DNA of 64,000 nucleotides from positions 62,001 to 126,000 of the forward strand of contig CAZTAO010000003.1 of assembly GCA_964611645.1 (NCBI GenBank), in the 5' to 3' direction. Of the stretch, positions 7,477 to 16,676 are shown one piece after another (position 1 is the stretch's first letter; the number at the start of each line of letters is the position of its first letter). Made by a program: the position numbers and the translations under genes. Origin of the DNA: CAZTAO01 sp964611645 (GTDB lineage: Bacteria; Armatimonadota; UBA5829). The notes beneath the pieces were generated by a model. It ran no database searches, was not told where the DNA came from, and was given only the letters and a program-made list of their open reading frames with translations.

Positions 7477-8403
7477 ATGAACAGATTGCCGAGGAATGCC
7501 ATTCTAGGGGCGGCTATTGTGATGGGTCTGGTAGCCGCCTTTCTGGCGTACTCCTATATGTCCAAACCGTCTGTCGAGACGGCCGGCACGGCGCAGATTG
7601 TGACCGCGAAGGCCAGCATCACGGCAGGCGCGATCCTAACGTCGGATATGCTACAGATGCGCAACCTTGATGTAGCCAATATACCGCCGGATACAGTAAC
7701 GGATATCCAGGAGGCGGTGGGGAAAGTAGTAGTGCAGGACATCAAGTCCGGAGAGCCTGTCACCGCCGGGAGTCTTTCGGAGAAGTCTCGTTTGTCGCAG
7801 AGGATTCCGAAGCTGATGCGGGGGGTCACGGTGGCCATCGATCCTATCATTGGTGTTGGAGGGTACTTGGAGCCGGGAGACAGGGTTGACGTCGCCGCGA
7901 CTTACAGTTCAAATGATGGGACTATGACCAAGATCGTCCTACAGAATGTGCAGCTTATCGCGATAGGTTCCGAAGTTGTTGAGGAGAAGCAGGCCAGCGC
8001 GGACGAGAACGCAAAGACGGTTCCCAAAACCCAGACTAACGCGACCCTGGCTGTTATGCCCAGCGAGGCGGAGAAACTGATCCTGGCTGAGGCGAAAGGG
8101 AAATTGAGGCTGGTTCTGCGGCGCTCCGATGACACTACATATACTCAGACAAAGGGCATGAGCAGTCGAGCTCTGTTCGGCATCATACCTTCGGATGTGG
8201 CGCCGAAAGGCATGGATCTTCCTCCTCTGCCTCCTCGGCCAAGGCCGGCCCCGTCGCCATTGGTTCCTCCGTTGCCGGCGCCACTCGCGTTCGGGAGATA
8301 TGAGATCAAACCCCGGCCTTCGGCTGAAACCCAGACTCCGCCGAAGAAGACCATAGAGATCATTCGAGGAACCAAAGTAGAGCAGACCACGGTAGATAGA
8401 TAG
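7477..8403 (+). CDS. cpaB: Flp pilus assembly protein CpaB/RcpC
   Basis: 308 aa with one N-terminal membrane span (about 8-29) and a periplasmic part. 'VTAKASITAGAILTSDMLQMR' through 'VVVQDIKSGEPVTAGSL' is an SAF domain, and 'PIIGVGGYLEPGDRVDVAATY' is the RcpC/CpaB core. In other Tad systems it works with the secretin and may bind peptidoglycan. The C-terminus from about residue 245 is a Pro-rich linker ('PPLPPRPRPAPSP') and probably extended. GAGAGGAG lies just before the ATG. Confidence 0.92.
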   Translation: MNRLPRNAILGAAIVMGLVAAFLAYSYMSKPSVETAGTAQIVTAKASITAGAILTSDMLQMRNLDVANIPPDTVTDIQEAVGKVVVQDIKSGEPVTAGSLSEKSRLSQRIPKLMRGVTVAIDPIIGVGGYLEPGDRVDVAATYSSNDGTMTKIVLQNVQLIAIGSEVVEEKQASADENAKTVPKTQTNATLAVMPSEAEKLILAEAKGKLRLVLRRSDDTTYTQTKGMSSRALFGIIPSDVAPKGMDLPPLPPRPRPAPSPLVPPLPAPLAFGRYEIKPRPSAETQTPPKKTIEIIRGTKVEQTTVDR

Positions 8404-8452
8404 GTTTTCAAGTGCAGGCGGGTAATACCCGCTTGAGGGAGGTAGGGGCGCC

Positions 8453-10123
8453 ATGCGCATAAGCACGAGCACAGGTAGACCCCACAGTGATATGAAAAGG
8501 CCGTTCAAACTCCGAATAGTCCTGGTTTGTGTCGTAATCATAGTTTGGTCGTTTGCCGGGTTGGTTGGTGCGCGCGCAGCCTCGGCTGTTCCTGAGAGAA
8601 CAATGCTGGTGGGCGATAGCGTTGTTGTGGAGTGCCGCAACCTCACCCGCGTAGCCATCAGCGATCCTGACACTGCCGATATAAGCGTGCCGTCATCCAC
8701 AGAACTGATGATCGTCGCGAAAACGCCCGGCAAGACTACGTTGTACATTTGGGACGCCGCCGGACGCAGGTCAGTTACGATTGCCGTCGAAGATGCCAAG
8801 CTCGATATGGCTAAGCTCATCGCTGATGTCACGAGGCAGATAGACGATAATCGGATAACCGCCAGAGGCGTGGGCAACACCGTGATTCTGGAGGGAACCG
8901 TTGCCAGCGAGGCGGAGTCTGCCCGCGCGGGGGCGATTGCGGAGGCGGTTGCCGAGGTGACAGTTTTCCGAGGTTCCACTTCCGGTGGAAAAGACACGGA
9001 AGTCAAGACAACCTCAATGCCTGCCGGCGAGTCGTTTATCCTGGAGAAAGTGGCGACTCAGAAGGAGCAGTCGGTAGGATCCCGGTATGGTAGCCGCGTT
9101 CCCAAGATTGTTAATATTATCCGGATAGGGAAGGCCTTCGGTGAGATCAGTGTACGCACGCTGGAGACTGCTTCCGCGATCAAGCAGGCATTGAACAACC
9201 CGAGCCTGACTGTTCAGTCCTTTCCGGGCAGTGTAATCATCATCGACGGCATCGTCGGCACTCAGGCCGAGGTCGACCACGTCAGCCTGCTTCTGAAAGG
9301 TTGGTCGAAAGAGGGTAAGGATGACAAGGGTGTCAGCCCATCGGGCGAGAATGTCGAGACGGTCACAATGGTCAACGCGGTGACGATAAACACCTCGATA
9401 GCCCGTCAGATTCTGCTCCGCGTGCAGGTTGTCGATGTGAACAGGGACAATACCAAGGACCTCGGACTTGAGTGGGGAGATCTACTAGATAATCATACCG
9501 TCCTTGATCAACCTTTCATAATCGGTCAGTTGCTATTGGGACCTACCAAAATTGAGAATACGCAGCATATACTAAAGAATCCAATAGGCGCGAGGATAAT
9601 GGCCTTGGAGGAGCAGAAGAAGGCCAAGACTCTGGCCAAGCCCAACCTGCTGGTGCTGGACGGGAAGGAAGGCACCATACTGGTGGGCGGGGAGATTCCG
9701 GTCCCGGTCGTTCAAGGAGGAGCAGGCGGCGGTATCACCATCGAGTGGAAGCCCTTCGGTGTTCGCCTGACCTTCCAGCCGGTGATTACCGGCAAGGACA
9801 ATATCCAACTGAAGTTGATGCCTGAGGTAAGCACTCTGGATTTCGCGAATGCCGTTACTCTCAGCGGGTTCCAGATACCCGCAATGCGCACGCGCAGGGC
9901 AGAGACGACAGTGAACGTGATCGATGGCCAGTCTCTCGCCATCGGTGGATTGTTGCAGAGCGACACCTCGAAGGTGGTGAGGAAGATACCGCTTCTGGGT
10001 GATCTGCCGATAATTGGAGAGCTGTTTAGGACGCGAAGCTGGACCAAATCGGAAACTGAGCTTGTGATTGTGATAACGCCGGAGATAGTCGAGCCGACTG
10101 CCACGGCGTCAGCGACTCCTTAG
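8453..10123 (+). CDS. cpaC: Secretin CpaC/RcpA of the Flp pilus
   Basis: 556 aa outer-membrane pore of the Tad apparatus. After a long signal sequence (hydrophobic stretch about residues 20-43) comes the 'pilus secretin N-terminal' region ('GDSVVVECRNLTRVAISDPDTADI'), BON-like and N-domains, and the secretin core with 'ALEEQKKAKTLAKPNLLVLDGKEGTILVGGEIPVPV' and 'IDGQSLAIGGLLQSD...KIPLLGDLPIIGELFR', which are textbook motifs. GGGAGGTAGGGG supports the ATG at 8453; an ATG at 8492 has no ribosome site. A secretin implies an outer membrane. Confidence 0.95.
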   Translation: MRISTSTGRPHSDMKRPFKLRIVLVCVVIIVWSFAGLVGARAASAVPERTMLVGDSVVVECRNLTRVAISDPDTADISVPSSTELMIVAKTPGKTTLYIWDAAGRRSVTIAVEDAKLDMAKLIADVTRQIDDNRITARGVGNTVILEGTVASEAESARAGAIAEAVAEVTVFRGSTSGGKDTEVKTTSMPAGESFILEKVATQKEQSVGSRYGSRVPKIVNIIRIGKAFGEISVRTLETASAIKQALNNPSLTVQSFPGSVIIIDGIVGTQAEVDHVSLLLKGWSKEGKDDKGVSPSGENVETVTMVNAVTINTSIARQILLRVQVVDVNRDNTKDLGLEWGDLLDNHTVLDQPFIIGQLLLGPTKIENTQHILKNPIGARIMALEEQKKAKTLAKPNLLVLDGKEGTILVGGEIPVPVVQGGAGGGITIEWKPFGVRLTFQPVITGKDNIQLKLMPEVSTLDFANAVTLSGFQIPAMRTRRAETTVNVIDGQSLAIGGLLQSDTSKVVRKIPLLGDLPIIGELFRTRSWTKSETELVIVITPEIVEPTATASATP

Positions 10124-10139
10124 CACTGGAAAGGCCGGA

Positions 10140-11363
10140 ATGATGGTAACAGACGTACTGATAGCCGAGCGAGACCCGAAAGAGAGAAACCACATAAGAG
10201 AAGTCGTGGCTTCGTGTGGCGAATGCAATATCGTCGGGCTTGCGCGGGACGGCCAGGAAGCTGTCCAGATGGCTATGCAGTTGCGTCCGCACATGGCCTT
10301 TGTTTCCGGCGATCTGCCGGGGCAGACAGCGCTGCAGACTTGTGAGATGATCAGTTCGCTTGCTCCGGATGTTATGACCATTCTCCTGGTAAAGTCCAAG
10401 ACTCAGGACACGGTTGACGGAGCAATGAGGGCGGGGATCAGAGCGATTCTGACTGTACCGCTGGATGTCAACCAGGTTGAGGGGCTGGTTTCCACTCTCG
10501 TGGCGGCCAGGGAGAGGCGGGCGGCGCCGGAACTGCAGGAATGGAGCGATCCCACCAAGTTTCCAAAGGTGATCGCAGTCACTGGAGCGAAGGGAGGGGT
10601 GGGCAAGAGTACTATCGCCTGCAACCTGGCGGTCACGCTTGCGAAACAGTTCCCGGGCAAGGTTGCTATCCTCGACCTGTACACGCAATTTGGCGATATC
10701 GCGACCATGTTCAACGTGGCGCCCAAGCGAAATGTGGCTGAACTAGAGGAGACTTACAGAGATCTGGACAACGAACTCCTGAACAACTATATTACCCACC
10801 ATTCCTCAGGGGTGGATATACTGGTCACGGCGGAAGACCCGCTGCCACTCGATGCCATAGGCCCTGATTGCGTAGACACACTTCTCTATATCCTCAAACG
10901 AAATTACCGGTTCACGGTGGTAGATCTACCCCCGATGCTTCACGAGACGACTTTCCACGTGCTGGCCCACTCGTATTGCATCGTTCTGATATCCAACCTC
11001 ATGGATGTCACAACGGTTACTGATACCAAAAAACTGCAGGATGCCCTGATCAACGCTCGAATACCCAAAGAGAGCATCCGAGTTGTGCTCAATCGAGTGG
11101 CCAAAGTCAACAGGCTCAACAGCGAGGATGTCTCGCAACTGCTCGACACCCCGATCCTGGCTCACGTGCCCAACGAACAGGGCTTGGCAGCGTCGACCAA
11201 TGAAGGCATACCATACGTCCTCAAGGACGGAAACTCGCCGCTCAGCCAAAGTTTGAACCGGATGGCGCAGATACTTATTGACGGACTCGAGACTCAGGGC
11301 GCCCACAACGAACGCCCAGAGAAGAAGAACCCGTTTGCTGCGTTCATGCAAGGAGCTAAGTAG
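10140..11363 (+). CDS. cpaE: CpaE/TadZ: receiver-like domain plus MinD/ParA-type ATPase
   Basis: 407 aa. Residues 1-125 form a pseudo-receiver domain ('VLIAERDPKERNHIREVV...GLARDGQEAV') that keeps the CheY fold outline but has 'VSGDLPG' where the phospho-Asp would normally lie. Residues from about 143 are a MinD/ParA ATPase with the deviant Walker A 'AKGGVGKST' and switch 'VVDLPP'. TadZ/CpaE localises the Tad machinery, often to the pole. Here it is encoded inside the division cluster, so a link between pilus placement and division is an obvious hypothesis. The stop overlaps the cpaF start by 1 nt. Confidence 0.93.
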   Translation: MMVTDVLIAERDPKERNHIREVVASCGECNIVGLARDGQEAVQMAMQLRPHMAFVSGDLPGQTALQTCEMISSLAPDVMTILLVKSKTQDTVDGAMRAGIRAILTVPLDVNQVEGLVSTLVAARERRAAPELQEWSDPTKFPKVIAVTGAKGGVGKSTIACNLAVTLAKQFPGKVAILDLYTQFGDIATMFNVAPKRNVAELEETYRDLDNELLNNYITHHSSGVDILVTAEDPLPLDAIGPDCVDTLLYILKRNYRFTVVDLPPMLHETTFHVLAHSYCIVLISNLMDVTTVTDTKKLQDALINARIPKESIRVVLNRVAKVNRLNSEDVSQLLDTPILAHVPNEQGLAASTNEGIPYVLKDGNSPLSQSLNRMAQILIDGLETQGAHNERPEKKNPFAAFMQGAK

Positions 11364-12679
11364 TGGCGACTCTGGACGCTAGAAAAGGATCGGCCTGGGA
11401 AAGCGCGGGGACAGATTCAAAGAATGTCCTCCAAATGAAGGGCAAAGTCCACGAACGCCTGATGGATGAAATGGATCCCGGCGAGTTGAGCCGTATGGAA
11501 CGCTCGGCCGTCGCCATTGAACTCCACGGCATCGCCAGCCGCATTCTGTCTGAAGAGGGCGTTGCCCTGCCGATGCGGACACGCGAACTGATCATCTCCG
11601 ATGTTCTGGATGACATCCTCGGCTATGGGCCCATCCAGCCGCTGCTGGATGACCCCGAAATCACGGAAATCATGGTCAATGGCCCTAGTCATGTGTATAT
11701 CGAGCGCAAGGGAAAGATCACGCTGACAGAGAGAATCTTCCGAAATGACGCCCACGTGATGCGCATTATCGAAAAGATAGTTATGCCGTTGGGCAGGCGC
11801 ATAGATGAGAGTTCGCCAATGGTCGATGCGCGACTGCCGGACGGGTCCCGGGTCAATGCAATTATCCCGCCGTTGTCTGTGCGAGGGCCGGTCCTTACAA
11901 TCAGGAAGTTTTCTCGCGACCCATACGGTATTCAGGATCTCGTCAACTTCGGGTCCCTGACCCAGGATATGGCTACTTTTCTGGAGGCGTGTGTAAACGC
12001 GAAGCTCAACATCATTGTTTCCGGTGGCACCGGCAGCGGCAAGACCACCACGCTCAATGTGCTCTCTTCGTTCATCCCAAATGACGAAAGAATAGTCACC
12101 ATAGAGGACGCGGCGGAACTGCAACTTCAGCAGGAACACGTTGTGACCTTAGAGAGTCGGCCAGCCAACCTGGAAGGAAAAGGCGAGATCAGCATACGGA
12201 TGCTTGTGAAGAACGCCTTGAGAATGAGGCCGGACCGGATTATCATCGGAGAAGTGCGAGGAGGGGAAGCCCTGGACATGCTTCAGGCAATGAATACAGG
12301 GCACGACGGTTCCCTTGGCACAATCCACGCCAATAACCCGCGAGACTCGATCTCCAGACTCGAGACAATGACTCTGATGTCCGGAACAGAGCTACCTTCC
12401 AAGTCCATAATGGAACAGATTGCCGCAGCCATCCACTTGTTGGTCGTTCAGAACCGAGTCAGGGATGGCTCGCGCAAGATCACCTCCGTAACGGAGGTTC
12501 AGGGGATTGAAGGCGGCGTGGTCATACTCCAGGACATATTCCGATATGACCAGACCGGTGTGGACCTGCAGGGGAAAGTCGTCGGTCAGTTCACGCCGAC
12601 CGGTCTCCGCCCCAAGTTTATGGATCGTCTAGCCCAGCAGGGGCTGGACTTGCCCGCCAGTATCTTCGGAGCGAGGTGA
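11363..12679 (+). CDS. cpaF: Pilus assembly ATPase CpaF/TadA
   Basis: 438 aa secretion-superfamily ATPase that powers Flp pilus assembly (and in some species retraction). Walker A 'SGGTGSGKTTTLN', Asp box 'RIVTIEDAAELQL', Walker B 'RPDRIIIGEVRGGEALDMLQAMNTGHDGSLGTIHAN' with its His box are intact. The N-terminal 'GPIQPLLDDPEITEIMVNGPSHVYIERKGKI' is the TadA/CpaF-specific domain. It starts with a GTG at 11363 overlapping the cpaE stop (TAGTG), with AAGGAG about 9 nt upstream. Confidence 0.97.
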   Translation: MATLDARKGSAWESAGTDSKNVLQMKGKVHERLMDEMDPGELSRMERSAVAIELHGIASRILSEEGVALPMRTRELIISDVLDDILGYGPIQPLLDDPEITEIMVNGPSHVYIERKGKITLTERIFRNDAHVMRIIEKIVMPLGRRIDESSPMVDARLPDGSRVNAIIPPLSVRGPVLTIRKFSRDPYGIQDLVNFGSLTQDMATFLEACVNAKLNIIVSGGTGSGKTTTLNVLSSFIPNDERIVTIEDAAELQLQQEHVVTLESRPANLEGKGEISIRMLVKNALRMRPDRIIIGEVRGGEALDMLQAMNTGHDGSLGTIHANNPRDSISRLETMTLMSGTELPSKSIMEQIAAAIHLLVVQNRVRDGSRKITSVTEVQGIEGGVVILQDIFRYDQTGVDLQGKVVGQFTPTGLRPKFMDRLAQQGLDLPASIFGAR

Positions 12680-12685
12680 GGACGA

Positions 12686-13648
12686 ATGAACCCCCTAGTT
12701 GCTGCTGTTCTTGCTTTCGTTCTCTCGGCCGGAATTGTGGCGGCAGTTGGGCTAGCACTCGCCGGACGACAGAGTTCCGCCGCCGAGAGACTCAAGAGAC
12801 TTGCATATCCTGAATTGGAAGCTCCGGTTCGGGTGCAGCCTCAAACGAGCAGCAGCAAGAGAGACCTGCTGCCGACAGTCAGTTCTATTCTCTCCAGCAG
12901 GGGGCTTACTGAGAAGCTGTTTGCGGCGATCACTGCAGCAGGCCTGCCGGTGAGGCCGAGCGAGTTTTTGGGAATAATCGCGGCTCTGGTCATTGTGTCG
13001 CAGGTTCTGGCGCTATTGATAGCAAAGAACGCCATTGGCAACTTACTGTTCGGCGCCGTTGCCATTGGCATACCAATTGTTGTGCTAAAGTCACTGCAGA
13101 GTAAGCGGCAGCAGGCTTTCAACAACCAGATAATGGACGCCCTCACAATGATCGCCTCAGCGCTGCGGTCGGGTTTCAGTTTCCTCAGAGCGATGCAGAC
13201 TGTCGCTGCGGAGATGCCGCTTCCAATCTCACAGGAGTTTCAGCGGGTCATTGATGAGGTGAATGTGGGGCGTACCATTGAGGATGCGCTCAGGAGCGTC
13301 GTAACCAGGGTCAACAGTTACGACTTTGACCTGGTGGTCAGCGCGGTTCTCATACAACTACAGGTCGGCGGGAACCTTGCCGACATACTTGACAGCATAT
13401 CAGAGACTCTTCGTGAGAGAGTCCGGATAGTGGGTGAGATGAAGGCAATGACTGCGGAAGGGAAGATATCCGGCATCATATTGATGGCGCTTCCTTTCGT
13501 AATGGCTCTTGTGCTCATGTCGGTCAACCCGGGTTACATGACCATACTGATTAAGGAGCCTTTGGGACGAATCATGATTGTGGTGGCAATTGTCCTCCAG
13601 ATCATTGGCGGACTCGTCATAAAGAAGATGCTGGACATTGATGTATAG
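12686..13648 (+). CDS. tadB: Tad inner-membrane platform protein TadB
   Basis: 320 aa. An N-terminal helix pair, a cytoplasmic T2SSF domain (about 145-275; 'IMDALTMIASALRSGFSFLRAMQTVAAEMP' and 'EFQRVIDEVNVGRTIEDAL'), then C-terminal helices 'ISGIILMALPFVMALVLM'. TadB and TadC form the membrane platform on which CpaF acts. Six nucleotides after cpaF with GGTGAGGACG as ribosome site. Confidence 0.94.
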   Translation: MNPLVAAVLAFVLSAGIVAAVGLALAGRQSSAAERLKRLAYPELEAPVRVQPQTSSSKRDLLPTVSSILSSRGLTEKLFAAITAAGLPVRPSEFLGIIAALVIVSQVLALLIAKNAIGNLLFGAVAIGIPIVVLKSLQSKRQQAFNNQIMDALTMIASALRSGFSFLRAMQTVAAEMPLPISQEFQRVIDEVNVGRTIEDALRSVVTRVNSYDFDLVVSAVLIQLQVGGNLADILDSISETLRERVRIVGEMKAMTAEGKISGIILMALPFVMALVLMSVNPGYMTILIKEPLGRIMIVVAIVLQIIGGLVIKKMLDIDV

Positions 13649-13660
13649 GGAGACAACGAG

Positions 13661-14590
13661 ATGATGCTCGCGCTGGCCATAGCGCTCGTATTTGGCGCAG
13701 TGACATTCTTGATACTGGGCATCGCGATGAAGTCAGAAAGACAACTCCTGAAGGATCGCATGCTGCAGCGCGCCCAGACGGGCAATATTGCGACCAGTTC
13801 CGTGGAGTTGGAGTTCAACAGTTCCATGAAGGAGCGCGTTGCGTTGCCGTTCTTGCGCAAGCTTGCCGGCATAGCCGAAAGCACAACCCCTGCCGGGGCG
13901 ATGCGACTAATCGATGAAAAGCTGGAAAGCGCGGGAAGGCCACACGGAATCGGAGCCAGGGAGTTCACCGGCTTGAAAGTCCTGTCGATGGTGTTGTTTG
14001 CCGGAATGGCCTTTGCAGCTCTGAAATTCGCTCCCCTTCAACCTATACACAGACTCTGCGCCTTTGGATTCCTGCTGATCTGTGGCATGATGATGCCGGG
14101 ATACGTGCTTGGGCAAGCCATAGCCAAACGGCAACTCGCAATCCGCAGGGTGCTTGCGGACACGTTGGACTTGCTTGTGGTGAGCGTTGAGGCCGGCCTG
14201 GGGTTTGATCAGGCGATGCAGAGGGTGGTAGACAAGTTCGATAACCCGCTGGCCAGGGAACTTGAGCGCGCTTTGCAGGAGATGAGGTTGGGTAAGCTCC
14301 GTGCCGAAGCTCTCAAGGACATGTCCAGACGGGTGAATGTACCTGAACTGACTTCGTTCGTTGCGGCGATCTGTCAGGCTGACCAGTTGGGTGTTAGCAT
14401 TGCCAAGGTGCTTCGGGTGCAGAGTGACTCAATCAGGACCGCCCGGAGCCAAAAGATACGCGAGGCTGCCGGGAAGCTTCCGGTGAAGATGCTGATACCA
14501 ATGGTCTTCTTTATATTCCCGTCGATCTTCGTGGTCCTGGGCGCTCCGGCAGGCATTGGTATCGCGAGAGCGTTCGGGATGATTCCTTAA
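13661..14590 (+). CDS. tadC: Tad inner-membrane platform protein TadC
   Basis: 309 aa, same architecture as TadB: membrane helices at the N-terminus and around residues 105-150, then a T2SSF domain with 'LADTLDLLVVSVEAGLGFDQAMQRVVDKF' and 'RELERALQEMRLGKLRAEAL', then 'PVKMLIPMVFFIFPSIFVVLGAPAG'. Last gene of the Tad block; 12 nt after tadB. No tadD (TPR lipoprotein) or tadF was found in the block. Confidence 0.93.
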   Translation: MMLALAIALVFGAVTFLILGIAMKSERQLLKDRMLQRAQTGNIATSSVELEFNSSMKERVALPFLRKLAGIAESTTPAGAMRLIDEKLESAGRPHGIGAREFTGLKVLSMVLFAGMAFAALKFAPLQPIHRLCAFGFLLICGMMMPGYVLGQAIAKRQLAIRRVLADTLDLLVVSVEAGLGFDQAMQRVVDKFDNPLARELERALQEMRLGKLRAEALKDMSRRVNVPELTSFVAAICQADQLGVSIAKVLRVQSDSIRTARSQKIREAAGKLPVKMLIPMVFFIFPSIFVVLGAPAGIGIARAFGMIP

Positions 14591-14644
14591 CTGGCGGCCA
14601 ATCGGACTGCCACCATAGCGGCGCACATGAACACAATAAGAGTC

Positions 14645-14682
14645 ATCGCCGGCGAATAGAGAAGTGTCTCACCGCCGGCGAT
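14645..14682 (+). terminator. Perfect 10-bp hairpin at the pilus/cell-wall boundary
   Basis: ATCGCCGGCG (14645-14654) and CGCCGGCGAT (14673-14682) are perfect inverted repeats around an 18-nt loop in the 137-bp spacer between tadC and ftsI. The following sequence is A-rich, not T-rich, so it reads as a processing or Rho-assisted signal, or a T-tract terminator only on the opposite strand. Confidence 0.5.
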
Positions 14683-14727
14683 AAACAAAACCAGTAAGAG
14701 CCGGAGCAGCAGTTGAGGCACAGTCCG

Positions 14728-16503
14728 ATGAATGATAAGCGAGCTGACAGCATGAAGTCCAGAGTCGTTTGGATATTCTGCATCCTCGTGGCTCTATATC
14801 TGCTGCTTGTCGGCAAGCTGGTCGAGGTCCAGGTTGTCAGAGCCGGGGCTTACAGTGAGTGGGGCGATGAGTGGCGCGAAGTGCGCATCCCGATCCCTGC
14901 CACCAGGGGCCGTATCCTCGACCGAAATGGCCGCGGGCTGGCTGTAAACATAGAGAGCGCCACCCTGGTCAGTGACAACAAGCAGGTCAAGGACCCTCAA
15001 AAGACAGCGCAGACTCTGGCTGCAGTTACCGGACTCGACAAGGCTACTCTGCTGCGCAAACTCACCGGCCGCTCCAGATACCCCGTCCTCGGCGAGCAGG
15101 TCAACTTCTACGCTGCGCAGAAGCTGCGAAGCATGCTTCGCGAGCTTCCTGGAGTCAGCGTGAAGAGGGACTCCCGCAGGGCATATCCCATCGAGAACCT
15201 CGCGGCGCAGGTTTTGGGCTTCACCAACCGCAAGAACCAGGGGCTGGAGGGTAGCTGGGGTCTGGAGCGCGACTTCAACAAATGGCTTGCCGGAGAGAAT
15301 GGCGAGATACGCGCCGATATGGACCGCCAGGGGCACGTGATCTCCGAGACTCGCCGGACCGTCAGCGATGCCAAGGATGGATATGACGTCTATCTCACCA
15401 TCGACGTCAACATCCAGTACGCCGCCGAACGAGCCCTTGCTAGAATGGCCAAGTTGTACACCCCACAGAGCGCTTGCGCGATAGTGCTTGACCCGCACAC
15501 AGGCGAGATTCTTGCTCTGGCCAACTATCCCGAGTGCCCGCGGTCGGCTTCCAGAGGCGATCTGGAGAAGTGGCGGAATCAGGCTCTTTCACTGGTCTAC
15601 GAGCCTGGGAGCACAATAAAGCCATTCACTATTGCTGCCGCCCTCTCCGCGGGGATGTCTCCGAGTGCGAAAGTGACATACTGCAAGGGCCGGGAACCGT
15701 TTGGAAAATACCACCTCACGTGTTCGCTGCACCCTCCATATATGAATGGCCACGGCGCTGTGGATATGCCTATGGTCATCAGGCAATCCTGCAACATCGG
15801 AGCCGGGCATCTGGCGCTGAAGATGGGCGGAAAGAAGCTATACGATATGCACCGGGCATTCGGTCTTCAGACCAGGCCGGGCACCGGAATGGGCACGGAA
15901 GAGAAGGGTATCAAGAGCTCGCTTGGGGAGTGGAGAGGCATAAGGCTGGCCAATATCGGGTTTGGCCAGGGGGTAGCCGTGACTCCGATGCAGATGGCAG
16001 GCGCATACGCGACACTGGCCAACGACGGCAACTACCTTCGCCCACATATTCTGCGTGAAGTTCGTACTATCGACAACAAGCCTGTTAGCTCTTATGTAGG
16101 CGATGCCCCGCGCCCGGTAGTCACTCCGCAGGTAGCCGCGAAAGTCGCGCAGATGCTGGTGGGGTGTGTGGAAGAGGGGACAGGCAAGACCGGCAAAGTC
16201 CCCGGGCGGACAACTGCGGCCAAGACCGGCAGCGCGGAGGTGGCCTCGTCCACCAGACGGGGTTTCGAGGCGGGAGTGTTCATAGCGTCGTTCATGGGGT
16301 TTGTCCCGGCTTACGAGCCGAAGCTGGTAATTGCGGTTGTGGTTCGGAGACCGCAGGGGTCTCATTGGGGGGCTACAGTTGCGGCCCCGGTCTTCCGCGA
16401 GATCGGCGAGAAGGCGCTGTGGTATATGAATGTGCCGCTGGACGATCCCGATGACCCCAAGCTAAAGCAAGAGCAGCAAAACGGCGGACTATCGCCGACT
16501 TGA
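14728..16503 (+). CDS. ftsI: Septal peptidoglycan transpeptidase FtsI (class B PBP)
   Basis: About 591 aa. One N-terminal membrane span ('VVWIFCILVALYLLLVGKLVEVQVV'), a dimerisation/pedestal domain starting at 'RIPIPATRGRILDRNGRGLA', and a penicillin-binding transpeptidase domain with S295-T-I-K, S354-C-N and K499-T-G (numbered from 14728). It lacks C-terminal PASTA repeats and ends in a charged tail. It crosslinks septal peptidoglycan with FtsW. Start: ATG at 14728 with TGAGG 9 nt upstream; a TTG at 14713 is possible. It resumes the dcw order after the pilus genes. Confidence 0.95.
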   Translation: MNDKRADSMKSRVVWIFCILVALYLLLVGKLVEVQVVRAGAYSEWGDEWREVRIPIPATRGRILDRNGRGLAVNIESATLVSDNKQVKDPQKTAQTLAAVTGLDKATLLRKLTGRSRYPVLGEQVNFYAAQKLRSMLRELPGVSVKRDSRRAYPIENLAAQVLGFTNRKNQGLEGSWGLERDFNKWLAGENGEIRADMDRQGHVISETRRTVSDAKDGYDVYLTIDVNIQYAAERALARMAKLYTPQSACAIVLDPHTGEILALANYPECPRSASRGDLEKWRNQALSLVYEPGSTIKPFTIAAALSAGMSPSAKVTYCKGREPFGKYHLTCSLHPPYMNGHGAVDMPMVIRQSCNIGAGHLALKMGGKKLYDMHRAFGLQTRPGTGMGTEEKGIKSSLGEWRGIRLANIGFGQGVAVTPMQMAGAYATLANDGNYLRPHILREVRTIDNKPVSSYVGDAPRPVVTPQVAAKVAQMLVGCVEEGTGKTGKVPGRTTAAKTGSAEVASSTRRGFEAGVFIASFMGFVPAYEPKLVIAVVVRRPQGSHWGATVAAPVFREIGEKALWYMNVPLDDPDDPKLKQEQQNGGLSPT

Positions 16504-16568
16504 TACCAGGTTTCCACCCATCGCGGCGTGTTGGGCGAGAAGTACACACGCGAAGGGTGGCTTCAAAC

Positions 16569-16633
16569 GGGGGTTGTCTGCTGTGGTCAGGCAACTGGGA
16601 AAGCTGGCCATAAGGCGGCAGCCCCCGGTTTTT
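16569..16633 (+). terminator. Structured leader/terminator between ftsI and murE
   Basis: GGGGGTTG (16569-16576) can pair with CAGCCCCC (16619-16626), enclosing a smaller GGTCAG/CTGGCC stem, and is followed by TTTTT (16629-16633). This fits an intrinsic terminator or attenuator. A TATACT at 16639-16644, 32 nt before murE, could then be a -10 element for a fresh promoter, but no good -35 is visible. Confidence 0.55.
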
Positions 16634-16676
16634 CTCTGTATACTTTTTGCGCGTCTGGAGCGTTGTAGTTATTGAT

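Noticed and set aside
16569..16633. SRP (4.5S) RNA, because of GGTCAGG in the ftsI-murE spacer
   Set aside because: The rest of the conserved apical loop (GGAAGGGAGCAGCC) is absent; terminator or attenuator fits better.
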